From contig NC_133297.1 of NCBI RefSeq assembly GCF_005239225.2, positions 14,434,147-14,498,146 on the forward strand: a stretch of DNA of 64,000 nucleotides. Direction: 5' to 3'. Both the position numbers and the translations under genes were made by a program. Below, piece by piece: positions 1 to 11,084 of this stretch. This DNA comes from Populus alba. Taxonomy: Eukaryota; Streptophyta; Magnoliopsida; Malpighiales; Salicaceae. A model generated the notes under the pieces. The model made no database searches and was not told the DNA's origin. It saw nothing but the letters and a program-made list of their open reading frames with translations. The first letter of the stretch is position 1; each line of letters begins with the position of its first letter.

Positions 1-654
1 ATATAATCTAAATTGTTTATGTAAATTAAATGAACACTATGATTTAATTGATTATAAGAAAATAATGATTTAATTACTTATTATTTTTCAGTTATCTAAT
101 TAATTTAAATTATTATTATTATATTGATACGTAAATTATAATTGATCATATTATAATTGAAACATGATAGGATTAAAAAGTAGTATTATATATTCTTTTT
201 TTTCTATTTTTATTTTTATTTTGTTTGTTTTTGTGTTTTAAAATTATTTTAAAAAAAAATTAATTTTTTTTATTTCAAATTAATTTTTTAAAATCATTTT
301 AATATATTAATGTTAAAAATAAAATAAATTATTTTAAAAAATAATAATTATTATAAAATCAAACTACCTAAACTTTTTTTTTTCTTTTTAAAGACTAAAA
401 GGGCTCGGTGATAAAATACGCAAGTTCATAAATGTGTAGAGCAAGGGTGGCATGAACGTAGTAAATGGCTATCGCCATGAAAAGCCTGAAATGATTCAGT
501 CATTTAATGACAATATTGCAGATAAAGGCTAATTATTAAAAAAAAAAAATGGACATTTTCAATCATTTTTTAATTTTCTTAAACTCTTGGTCTTTTCTTT
601 TCTTTTACTGTTTTACACCTGTTGCACAACTGTGTCGTTTTTAACACTTGTCTT
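1..654. other. AT-rich intergenic sequence, no gene seen
   Basis: Very AT-rich sequence with long A and T runs. A slightly more GC-balanced patch at about 395-530 has no open frame of note and no recognisable element ends. Nothing here can be assigned. Confidence 0.6.
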
Positions 655-666
655 TCCTATACTCAT
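655..666 (+). repeat. Target-site duplication of SINE, left copy
   Basis: TCCTATACTCAT, identical to 870-881, directly abutting the A-tail side of the SINE. Confidence 0.88.
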
Positions 667-869
667 TCTTTTTTTTTTTTTTTTAACCCGAGGTGTCCGG
701 GTCAGCTTGCGCACACCACAACTAATCTTCGGGCTCACTCAACATCCTGCAAGCTCAGTGAGCATGTAAGACACCGTGAGGGTGACAAGTGTACACAAAT
801 GAGGCTTGAACCCTGGTGTGGAGGTAGGGAACAAATCCCTTCAACTACTAGACCACAACCCCATGTGTA
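667..869 (-). mobile_element. tRNA-derived SINE, minus strand
   Basis: Read on the minus strand, the element begins near 869. It has an internal RNA polymerase III promoter of tRNA type: a box-A-like segment at 842-855 and a B box GGTTCAAGCCTC at 801-812. It ends in a poly(A) tail, seen as a T tract from about 669 to 684 on the plus strand. It is flanked by a perfect 12-bp target-site duplication TCCTATACTCAT at 655-666 and 870-881. Box order, A tail and a long duplication are the hallmarks of a non-autonomous retroposon mobilised by a LINE. It encodes no protein. Salicaceae SINE families are known, but I cannot assign a family from memory. Confidence 0.88.
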
Positions 870-881
870 TCCTATACTCAT
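870..881 (+). repeat. Target-site duplication of SINE, right copy
   Basis: TCCTATACTCAT, identical to 655-666, abutting the promoter-bearing head of the SINE. Confidence 0.88.
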
Positions 882-1765
882 GCTTCTTTCCTGTTATCCT
901 AGGAGAATTATTAATAAAAAAACTCTTAAATATATGGTAATTTATTGTACAAGTGATTCTAGTTATTTTTTAAAATATTTTTTATTTAAAAATATATTAA
1001 AATAATATATATATATATATATTAAAAAAAATTATTTTTGACATTGACATATCAAAATGATCTAAAAACACCAAAAAATTATTAATTTAAAGTAAATTAT
1101 TTTTTTAAAAAAATACTTTTAAAACATAAAAATAAACTGAGTATAACTCTATGAATTTACTATTAAAATTTTTTTTTTCTCATTTGTATTTGCCATTATA
1201 GGATCAAATTGTAAATCAATTTAGGTTTATCCGTTAGGAAATGATGTAATTAAAAAAATAGTGGATCAAAGTGAAAAAGACAATGAAAATAGATAGGTTT
1301 TTTTTTTTTTTTTAAACTTTGGGAGAAATTTTCATTTTAGTCCTAATATTTTCCAAATTATATAGATCGTGTCCCTTAAAATTTCAAAACAAAGTCAATT
1401 TTAGTTCAAAAATTTATTTTTTTTTTATTTTTAAGTTCCTGATTTGAAAGAGGAGAGAAAAAGATTTACTGGATTTCAATGGTAAAAGAGAAAATCATTG
1501 TTGACATTGATTCAGACCACCAAAATAATCAATCTTAGTGTCAATAGTTTTTATTTGGTAAGATGATTTTCATTTACGTTTGTTTTTCACATTCAAAATA
1601 CCTAAAAAACCAAAGCTCAGGAAGAATTTTAATTTTCTAGTTGATATAAGTTTTTTGTGCAGTTTGTTTAGACCAATGATAAGTTTATCAAGAGGTCTAT
1701 GGTGTTTTTGGTAAAAAATAGTTTGAAAAAGATGTTTCTAGATCACAAAATTATTAACCCTGATT

Positions 1766-1788
1766 TTTCAGCCATCGTATGGCTGAAA
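1766..1788. repeat. Perfect inverted repeat (10-bp arms, CGT spacer)
   Basis: TTTCAGCCAT at 1766-1775, spacer CGT, ATGGCTGAAA at 1779-1788. The inner 15 bases, AGCCATCGTATGGCT, recur at 37253-37267 inside an intron of the SGP1-like gene. Confidence 0.8.
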
Positions 1789-2162
1789 TCTAAAATAAAG
1801 TAGACGGAATGTTGTTTGACTTTATTTTTTTTCAAAAATATTTGGGGCAAACAACATTAGCAATGAATAAAATAAGCGCCTGCACGTGGGCTCTTTCTAA
1901 TTGGGCATGCACGCTGGCTTTGCTTGCCAAGCTTAACAATGCTTGACCTCCTTTTTCTTTTAATTTTGTTTTTTTAATTGACACTTTTTTTAATATGTTC
2001 TTTTTATTTTTTATTTTTTTATATCTATTTTTTTGTTTATATTTAAATTAATACACATTTGCTCTATTTTTTTATTTTGTTTATTTAGCCTTTGAAATAA
2101 CAGTTTTTTTCATTAATTATAACTTATGCATTTAATTTTTAAGAGATTATTCTAGTTTTCAC

Positions 2163-2164
2163 AG

Positions 2165-2197
<33 letters not shown>

Positions 2198-2200
2198 ACA
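2163..2200. repeat. (AC)n/(AT)n microsatellite
   Basis: About 14 CA dinucleotides followed by a short TA run. Confidence 0.9.
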
Positions 2201-2809
2201 TGTGTAACATTGCATAATATTTTTTTTCTTTTATTTTATTCAATAAATTTCATGAGTATGTTTATTTGTATTATCATTTAATTAAATAAAAGCTTGATTT
2301 TGACAAACAAAGTCATTAAACATAACCAAATAAATTATCCATGTTATGAGATAAAATATCTTGATATACATTTGTTTCTTAGTGTTTCCATTTTAATCTT
2401 TAGTTATTTTTAATGATATATTTTTTTAATTTATTAACACAAATGGTTCATAATTTGTTTAATTAGATGTATGGATAAACTTTTCTAATTACACTTTAGA
2501 TTTTTTATGTAAAAAAAAAAAAAAAACACATAGCTAGGAAAAGACTGCATATTCTATTTTTTTTGTTGAAAAAACTTTTTCTGATCCACTACAAAGCGTG
2601 GGTCAAATAACTAGGTAGTATTTTAATGTGTTTTCCCCTCCTTTTTCTATATTTTCTCTTTTCACGATAGCCATATTCCCTTTGTTTATATCTCAAAAGA
2701 GACTAGAATTTTTCTTTGATTTGATTTCATGCACTCATGGTTCTCTCTCCGAATCAATAATAAAAACACATAAAAAAAAAACATCCTTTGAATTCAATTT
2801 TAATTTCAA

Positions 2810-3804
2810 GTTTTAAATTCATAGATTTATAATCCAAGGCAAACCAATGATATCATCATTGGTTATTATTGAATTGCAACAAGCTCACTGTCAAACACAA
2901 AACAAAGCTATATTCATTCTAACTTTTATGTTGTCCTTCATTTTTCATTCAATATTTATTACTGTGTTAAAAATATTTCAAACACATTGTCAAATTTTGA
3001 CAGAAGATATTAGTTTTCCAATAAAAAAGCTCATAGAAAATACTTTACTTTACATAATTATAAATCACACCAAAACTAGAAAATTTCTACTTACTGGGTT
3101 GAAAAAAAAAATACAATATCCTCATACTATGATACTACTTTATACAATTCAGTACTCGATAATACAGGAGGCGCAATATCCTTTTTAAATTTATCATTCC
3201 AGAAGTCTTTTTTTATAATGATGATAACTTGACAAGAACCTCCAGTGGCAATAAATTTTTTTTTACTACAATTCATTAACATTAAAGCCTTATTGTTTTT
3301 CATACAATAATAATAAGCTAATTTTCCATGTGTGCTCTATTTTAAAACCATCACATACACATAAAAATCACTTATAATTCACATCATAACAATCTTTATT
3401 TGAAAATTTTATTTTCTTGCGACATCATATGTGAAAACCCTAAATGACTATAATTGTTTCAAATCATCAATCAATGGTGAGAGAAAGACATTTATATTCC
3501 TACCTAGATTGTAAAGACTAGGTATGATTGTAGATATGACCGACTAATAAAAATACTGTGTATCAAATGACCTAAATAAATTGAGATCATTTATACACAA
3601 AACAAGATGCACGTGTTTCATGGTTCCATTAAAAGTTAATGATGCACCCTGTTAAGCTGCTTCCAAGCTTCACCATTGAAATGGTACACCATAACTTCAT
3701 CATTCGCATTATATGCATGATGTTATATCATGTGCTTAGATGTCTTCAAAGATATAAACAACTTTTGTTGCTTAAAAATGATTAGGAAGTATCTCGGTTT
3801 TTTT

Positions 3805-3853
<49 letters not shown>

Positions 3854-4660
3854 ACAAGTGTCCTTCATCTACCCATATTAGGTTTATATTAAGCATGCTC
3901 ATAGGTTTTGCACTCAGTTAAGTTTACTTCTTCATTGTAGAACAACATGTAAAAATTTGAGCATATATAAACTTTTTGATATCCTAAGTCAAAGGGTTTC
4001 ATCATTGATTTTACAACATAAAAGTTATCTTTTAACCTTTTTTTTTGGGTAAAATGATTTTTGTCTATTTGATTATATTATCACAATTGACTTCACTTAT
4101 ACCATAATCAAACATGATGATAAAAACTTACGCAATGCCCAATAATTTATTGTTATTTTTGCACCCATCCCATGATGATTCATCAAAATCTTTTAAAAGT
4201 TAGAAAAACATAGCTGCATCTATATTTGATTCTTCATCAACACATGAACTTTCACTGTAATAACCATGATTCATTTTCATTGCATAAATCACTATAATAA
4301 TGTAATAATTACTATAATCATTTATAACATTATGTATGTTGCTAGAACTAGATGTTGAGCTATCAATCTTTTATAACATGGTCTTATAAGGAATATAAGA
4401 TTTTCTGTGTGCAAATCAACATAAATATTTCTCAACGAATATTTTTTTTAGAAGATGTATAATTACAATATTTGATTGGTGAAACTTTTTATTTTTACAT
4501 TTCACACATAGACATCTAATTCCACCTCCACTAATATTCTTTGGATTTGAAAGTGCAAAATTAATAAAATCCTAAACTCTTTTACACTAATCTTCTTTGT
4601 ACAACCCTTGTAGTGAATCCAAATATATCTAAGAATGATCATTCATTACTTAGAAAACCC
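2810..4660 (-). pseudogene. Decayed CACTA (En/Spm) TNP2-type transposase
   Basis: No long frame survives, but translating the minus strand in pieces gives collinear matches to CACTA transposases. At about 4660-4480 is a transposase-associated N-terminal domain (INFALSNPK, then GIRCLCVKCKNKKF). At about 4240-4130 is a WDGC motif followed by a spacer. At about 4020-3900 is MMKPFDLGYQKVYICSN. At about 3720-3400 is the start of the Transposase_21 core (GEAWKQLNRVHH). At about 3360-3000 come YYCMKNNKA and then DIAPPVLSSTELYKVVS. At about 2920-2850 is a last segment before the homology is lost. Many stops and frameshifts interrupt it, and an (AT)n tract at 3811-3848 is inserted. This is an old, dead copy on the same strand as the transposase of the 38-45 kb element, but from a different copy. 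Confidence 0.72.
3811..3848. repeat. (AT)n microsatellite inside decayed transposase
   Basis: About 19 AT dinucleotides interrupt the CACTA transposase remnant on the minus strand. Confidence 0.9.
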
Positions 4661-5091
4661 ATATAGAATAATGATGACAACGTTTCTTAATAATATAACA
4701 ATCAATTCAAAATCTAACTTTAATGATTAAAAATGAATTCACAATCTAATAATCAACTATTATTTTCCACAAAAATACAATAATCGATGTGTTAAAATAT
4801 TAACTAAATAAATCCAATTAACAATATTTAATCAATATCCAACTAATTATTTATTATTTATTCAATTCAAAAGAAAGAAGAAGAAAAAGAACAAGGGGTA
4901 TGACTGCTATCAGTTATAATATTTTTAAATTTATTGACAAAATTTTTGATAGATTATTACAACAAAAAACACCAACAGTGAATCTATTAGAAAATGATAA
5001 CATAACAACAAAATCACTAATAAAATATATTTTATGTTTTTCAATTATTATATTGTATTAGTGATTCCATCTATTATTTGTCTAAGTAGTG
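4661..5091. mobile_element. Probable right subterminal region of the decayed CACTA element
   Basis: The sequence upstream of the decayed transposase contains repeated short motifs around AATCACTAATA and GTGATTCCATC. It ends in GTAGTG at 5086-5091, the reverse complement of a CACTAC terminus. I found no credible left end or matching 3-bp duplication, so the element boundary is tentative. Confidence 0.4.
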
Positions 5092-5918
5092 AATTATGTT
5101 AAAAATTAACTTACAAGCTTAAATGTACACGGGCTTTAAAGCTAGTAGTAATCTATATGGAGTAGAGATAGCCTATTTTGGCTTTATTCGCCCACCTAAA
5201 AATTTATATGGTCCTACCAAAGTTCTAGAGGCGGTGCTAAAAACCTAGTACTGATGCAATTGCCTCTATATAATTTTTGAATTTTGAACAAACTTTTTTT
5301 TTTTAATACAGGCCAAACGTGATTAATTTTGAAAAAAATCCTTTTTATGATAAATTTAATGATTCATGATTTAAATCTGTAATAAAAAAAATCAAAGAAA
5401 AAAAAGTAACATATAGAACACGTGACCACATGGCTAATATGAAATTCACCTGAAAAGTTATTTTAGTCTTTTCAGTTCAAAAATTCATGTAATCAATTTC
5501 AATTCTTGGATTTAAAAAAAAAAAAAAATTAACTTTTTATAAAACAGTGCAGAAAAGAGAAAGTTGTCGGTTGATCATTTTTAAATAACAAAAAAATCAC
5601 TCTTAGGTGTTTTTGGATCAAATTTAAGGTGTTTTGAGAGTTGATAAATTAATTCATTGATACTATAAGGATGTTTACTATGTTTTTTAGATTAAATTAA
5701 GTTGAGAAATAAATTTTTAAATCCTAAAAACTCCAACTTGATTTTTATGACCACCTCTTAGGTGGCTAGAAATTAATTATGTAGACAAGGTGTGATTTGT
5801 TTTATTTTATTTTATTTTATTTTGTTTAAGAAAGGGTTTTATCCAAAGTAAAAAAAAAACTAAATTAACCTGGGCATACGACCCCAGGCTTCTAAACCAA
5901 GGTACGTTTAGGCTTTTA

Positions 5919-5995
5919 GACTGATTGGCCAAGCGCACGAAACTAGCTGGCCAAACGTGTGAGACTGGCTTGTTAAGCGCATAAAACTTGCTTGC
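5919..5995. repeat. Imperfect 22-bp tandem repeats
   Basis: Three to four units share the pattern TGGCCAAGCGCACGAAACTAGC, with variants in each unit. The first two units are clearest and the third and fourth are more diverged. Confidence 0.6.
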
Positions 5996-6291
5996 TAGGG
6001 CCTCACAATGCCTAAACTCTTTGTTTTTGTTTCTTAATTTTTAATTTTTATTTAACACCCTCCCTCTTTAGATTTTAATTCATACTCCCTCTCTTATTTC
6101 TTAAAAAAATTGTCTAGTTCATATTTTTTATTTAGTAGTTATATTTTTTAAAACATTTTAACTTTATGATGCTTCAAAGAAATTATATTTATATTTGTAT
6201 GATGCATTTATAATTTAAAGTTAAAACAAAATGAAAAATGAGGTTTTGGGTTCCAAAACTTTGAACATAATTTTTCATTCATTAAAAGCGA

Positions 6292-6396
<105 letters not shown>

Positions 6397-9124
6397 ACAA
6401 GTCATATGCTATATATAGTGGGCAACCTATTGTTCATGTAAAGAAAAATACTTGAACAGACAATGCTCCATTAAGAAAAAAAATCCAGCCTGGGCTGTTG
6501 ATATTTGTATTTCATATTTATATAAATAAATTATATGTATATAATTATTTTTGATAAAAATAAATAAATAAATAAATAAAAACATAACAATTAAAAAGAA
6601 AATCAAAGTTAAATACTTACATATGCATTTATCTTTTACATTTAGGATGAAATTAACTTTTAATTTTTATATTATTTAATTAGTATTAACAACTTTTTCT
6701 CGTTCAAGCATTTTAATTAAAAAAAAATCAAGATATTTAAAAATAAATCTACAAAATTAATACATTTTTTTTATTATGTTTGGAATTAACCTCATAATTA
6801 AAAAGGTTAAAAATAAAACTTCTAAGATAAAAAAAAAAAAAAAAAAAAAAGTTAGAAACACGCCTTAGCTACAATAGAAACAAGGAAAAAAAAGATTGGA
6901 ACTTTGTTTCAAAATCAATTGCGGTCCTTAGAGTTTTTCAAAATCAATTTGATGCCTTTAAGTTTTTAGGTTTTTTTTTTTTATTACTAGGAATGAGATT
7001 TATCTCTTTTCTTGTTTTTTCTTAAAAAAATTTGTCGTATGTGAAAGTCAAATTTTATAATAAAAAACTCAATATTGATTATAATTTTCCTAAATACTTT
7101 ATTTTTATTTTTTTATTATTAGCTTTTTAGAATTACAAGATAAAATTTGTATCAACGATAAACATCTCTCTGCAATTAATACACACACAAATATTTTGTT
7201 CTGCCAAAAACTACTATATTTTGTTCTACATATTATTTTTTTTAATAAATTCCGATTATAGACAGAACAAATAAGTAAAGTATGAAACTTAGATTTTTTT
7301 TTTTCGCATACACACACACACACATGTTGGATTATAAACTTAATTCTGACATTTAATTATACACACACACACATATAAAACACAATCAAAGTGGATGTTG
7401 ATTAATTCCTAATCATTCTTTTCTCGTGCACCAAATACGATGGTATTCCAAGATCATGTGGCAACCCAGGTAGCTCGATGAGAGGCAAGAGGGGAAAAAG
7501 AGAGAGAAGAAAAGGCTAGCTAGGTCTTGGCTTGACATGTAAAGTCAATGAGGATTTATGTAGCATATCGTTTTCTACAAAATGCAAGGTCTTCAGTATT
7601 TATTGGTGCTGTCATTCCTTAACGCGACGGCCCTGTGTAAACTCACATGTATTTACACACCATCCACCTAATCATAAATGCGTTACAATTGGAACAATTA
7701 ATATATGATAAATAACGGGACTATCCTTGGTATTTGTTTTTTTCCCTATAAATTTTGGTGTAATAATTAAAGCATTACTATTTCTCTGTAAAAATAAAAA
7801 TATAAATTTAATTATCAAGAAATTTATTAGAAAAGATAATTACGAACTTCGAACAAGATTAATCTTATCTTTTAAAAAAATATGAAGATAACTGGGCAAG
7901 AACTAAAAAAAAAATCTCCATTAATTTTTATAATGTCCTGACAAATCAAAATCCTTATCAACTTAGTTGGGTTCCTTAAATTCACAAGCCAATTCTTCCC
8001 TGTGTGTTTCGTCTCACCTAACAAAAGGAAATTTTACGAGTGAAATTTGATGATATGCTAAACATTTATCTATTTTGCAGGTTTATCAAAAAGAGCTTAG
8101 AACCAGTCTCCTATTTTCCTCTAATTTGATTCCTGACTTTAAGTTAATAATAGTCCAAGAGCCCCACCTACCTCGCAATGTAAATACTCTAGAATAAACT
8201 ATTTAGTAGGTGATCTAATAATATATAAAAGTTTGAAATTAAAAAGTTTGCTCCTCTTATTGTCTCAGATTAGAGCTTTATGGTTATTAATATGATGGCT
8301 ACAAGAGATTTATATAGTTATTAGCTTCAGGAATCGTGAAATTAGTCGAGGTGCATGTAAGCTGGTCATGACACCAACATTAATAATAAAAAAAATACTC
8401 TAGAATAATTTTGTTTATCGATTCTATTGATATAAAATATTTTGTCCGCAATTTTATGATTATTTTATAATTTTTTGGTAGTGATAACATGTTTGTTTAT
8501 CATAAATGTTATAAATAATTAAAAAATAAAAATAAAGAAATTTGATAAGAGATTGTATTAGTTGAGACACTACAATTCTTCGTTACCTACTGACAGAAGG
8601 CATTGAATATCATTGCATCAAGCTGTTTTGAGATACAATATTCATATATTTCACGTATAAATTGCAAATTGCAATAATTTTTCCATGGTATCTAATAGAT
8701 TGTGCAAAAATTACACTCAATTTCCCCCTTAAGCATAACACCTCTCATTAATATTGATTCAACCGTATTTAAGCTAATACAGGAAAAAAAAACTTTTAAT
8801 TAATAATGAATTAAAAAGCATTTTACAGGAGACAAAAAAGTATATATGGAGGATTTAAGTTAAAGGTTAAACATATGGTTGGATGGTCGATGTATTGCCG
8901 AGAGAAAAACCAAACCGAGGCATAATATTCTTTGTTTATCTACATTTGTCGGGGGCTCATATGGATTCAAAACTATGTCATTTGTAGTAAATTTCTCATC
9001 CTTAATCCTAAAAAGTATTTATAAATTTGATTTTTATAACAAAAAACAGTTCGATCATTGGTCGTTGAAGAGGATGTTGTTGTTGTGCGAAGTCCAAGCA
9101 ATAACACAAAATAAATATTAAATT

Positions 9125-10285
9125 CGCACGTGCCTAACATCACCAAGCATCTTCATCGTACTATTTTAATTCTAATACTACCAATCCCGGAAACTTTAAT
9201 TTTATTATCACATTGTTCTTTGTAAGTATCAAACATTATTTCTTTGAATAAATATGGAAGAAGCACACAGAATCTAAAATCCTTGCGCTTATATGAACCA
9301 TGGGAACATCATCATCATTTCTCTCATCTACCATGGTAATCGCTTCATCCCTAGACTTCTTGCAACTTTGTTTCAACTCTTCTAAGTTGACTTTCATCTT
9401 CTCGCAATGATACTAAATATGGTCTTTTCTATGATACTATAAAGGATTATTTATTATTGTAATTTAGGGATGAATAAAAAAATCAAAAAATTGATTAAAC
9501 CGGAAAAACAATAATTGAAAAAATCAAACCATGAAAAAAACCTGAATAAACCGATTAGAATTTTAAAAAAACCAACCGATTCGGTTTGATTTTGGTTTTA
9601 TAAGCTTGAAACTGAAAAAATCAAACCGAACCAAACTAAAAAAAAAAAAAACCCAGGAAAAAACCAAGAAAAAAAAAAAAAAACCAAGCCAAACCAAAAA
9701 ACCGAGCTAAACTGATTTGAATCAGTTTTTTTTCTAAAAATTCCGAACCGAATTAAAAATAATAACCCTTGTTGCAATCCTCTCAAGGTCTATAATTTGA
9801 TCTAATGTTATTTTTATAAAATCTACCTCCTCGTTTCATATCCTTACCATGATAATCATGATTTTGTTTTTAAAAAAGAACTTTCAACAACCAATGCCTT
9901 ATCACCACCAACATTATTTTTTGTTCTAAAAAACCATTCTCTATTAAAACTACAGCCACATCATTCAAACCTAAATTAAGTTGTTCTTTCAGCATGCTCA
10001 TAATTCCCTCACCCTTCATAAAGTAGTACAAATCCAATTTTAAAAGCAGGTGATTAGTAGATGAATTGGAAACATATATAAATACTCTCGAACTTTTCCC
10101 ATATGGCTCTAGGTGTCAACTCACTTAGGACATTATACTTATTCTCTGGAGCCAAAGCCAATCAAATCTTACTCGTTGCTTTCTTCTAAATTGTGTTCAA
10201 GTTTAGCATCTTCAAGAGCATTAATATCAAGTCCTTGAGATGTTAGCACATCCTTTACTATGCTTTGCCAAAGAATGAAGTTGTT
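9125..10285 (-). pseudogene. Decayed Ty1/copia gag-protease, split by an AACCG-rich repeat
   Basis: The minus-strand translation in pieces matches plant copia capsid and protease. At about 10285-9880 it reads NNNFILWQ, then KDVLTSQGL, an APENKYNVLSELTPR-like stretch, IWEKFESIYI and finally NLGLNDV. At about 9430-9130 it reads KVNLEELKQSCKKSRDEA, VDERNDDDV, and ILDSVCFFHIYSKK. The last corresponds to the protease active-site region, with an ILDS(A/G) motif turned into ILDSV. Stops and frameshifts are frequent. Between the two halves lies the repeat at 9465-9770. No LTRs or RT domain were found with it, so this is an internal fragment on the strand opposite to the neighbouring copia element A. 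Confidence 0.6.
9465..9770. repeat. AACCG-rich dispersed repeat, copy 1
   Basis: Begins TAGGGATGAA and ends TAACCCTT. It is made of variants of AAACCGA, GATTAAACCG and their complements. It shares order and wording with 63027-63390, including 'ccatgaaaaaaa', 'ccgattagaattttaaaaaaaccaaccg' reduced to shorter matches, and 'ggttttggttttataag'. No coding potential. It lies inside decayed copia coding sequence, so it was inserted after that copy. Confidence 0.65.
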
Positions 10286-10596
10286 GTTGTTTTTTTTTTT
10301 TTTTTTTCAATCAAACAATTTGATATAATTAGTCAATGAGATAAATTCTTGTAATATAATTGACTTGGTTTGTATAAACTTGCAGGTGAATTTTGTTTTT
10401 CTTATTTATATCTCCCATCCAAATGACGAGTGTTATCGATTTTAGATCACTTGAAGAAAATCAAATCACTTTACTAATTAACAAACTAACACGCATTTGA
10501 TATGAAATTTCAATTGGTTTTATGTGTGTGATTCTTTTTAAAAAAATTTCTTTAACTCTTTTAATGATATAAGACGTTATCGATTCTATCCATCTA

Positions 10597-10651
10597 TATC
10601 TATCTATCTCTAGCTCTATCTATCTACAAATAAATAGATAGATAGATGGAG
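10597..10651. repeat. (TATC)n / (GATA)n inverted microsatellite
   Basis: TATC-rich repeats at 10597-10627 are followed by GATA repeats at 10635-10648. The two halves are complementary and could fold back. Confidence 0.7.
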
Positions 10652-10758
10652 AAAATATTAATTTTTTGAGCTCTAAAACTTTTTAACTACCAAGTACTTG
10701 CTAATAAAAATTGGACATGGTGCCTTGTGTATTATAAAAACTTTAACTAAGTTACATG

Positions 10759-10845
10759 TATTAAGAAATATATTTTATCTTGTTTTATTTATTAAGAGTA
10801 GAATAATATTTTTATTTTAGTCTATATATAATCCATGGTATTTCA
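10759..10845 (+). repeat. 5' LTR of copia A (partial)
   Basis: Matches 15309-15395 with scattered substitutions. Homology to the 3' LTR stops near 10845 and T-rich sequence follows. No primer-binding site was recognised downstream. Confidence 0.7.
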
Positions 10846-11084
10846 TCTTTCTTTTAGTTTTTTTTTTTTAAATTTGGTATTTCGTCTTCCCTTCAGTTTC
10901 TGTAATTTAGTATTTATGTTTTTTTTTTGTAATTTTTTGGAGTGATCGTATAATTTTGAGAAGATATTTGTTCAGTTTCTATAATTTGATATTTTTTTTT
11001 CTTTTTTCTTGCATTATGGTTTTTCTTTGTTTATTGATTATGGTTACTGAAAAAGATGTTTTGATTTAGTCTGTGAGTATGAGG

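Larger units (their letters stand above)
882..2800. other. AT-rich intergenic sequence with microsatellites and a hairpin cluster
   Basis: There is an (AT)n run at about 1003-1022 and an (AC)n run at about 2163-2190 followed by (AT)n. Two inverted repeats sit close together: TTTCAGCCAT / ATGGCTGAAA at 1766-1788 and AATGTTGTTTG / CAAACAACATT at 1808-1858. A GC-richer patch lies at 1875-1950. No gene is supported. Confidence 0.5.

Noticed and set aside
2587..2592. CACTAC at 2587 as left terminus of the decayed CACTA element ending at 5091
   Set aside because: The terminal inverted repeat would be only six bases, and the flanking triplets (ATC and AAT) do not match as a target duplication.
2847..3188. 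Open frame of 113 codons on the plus strand
   Set aside because: It overlaps, on the opposite strand, the recognisable decayed CACTA transposase; the peptide itself is AT-driven and unlike any known protein.
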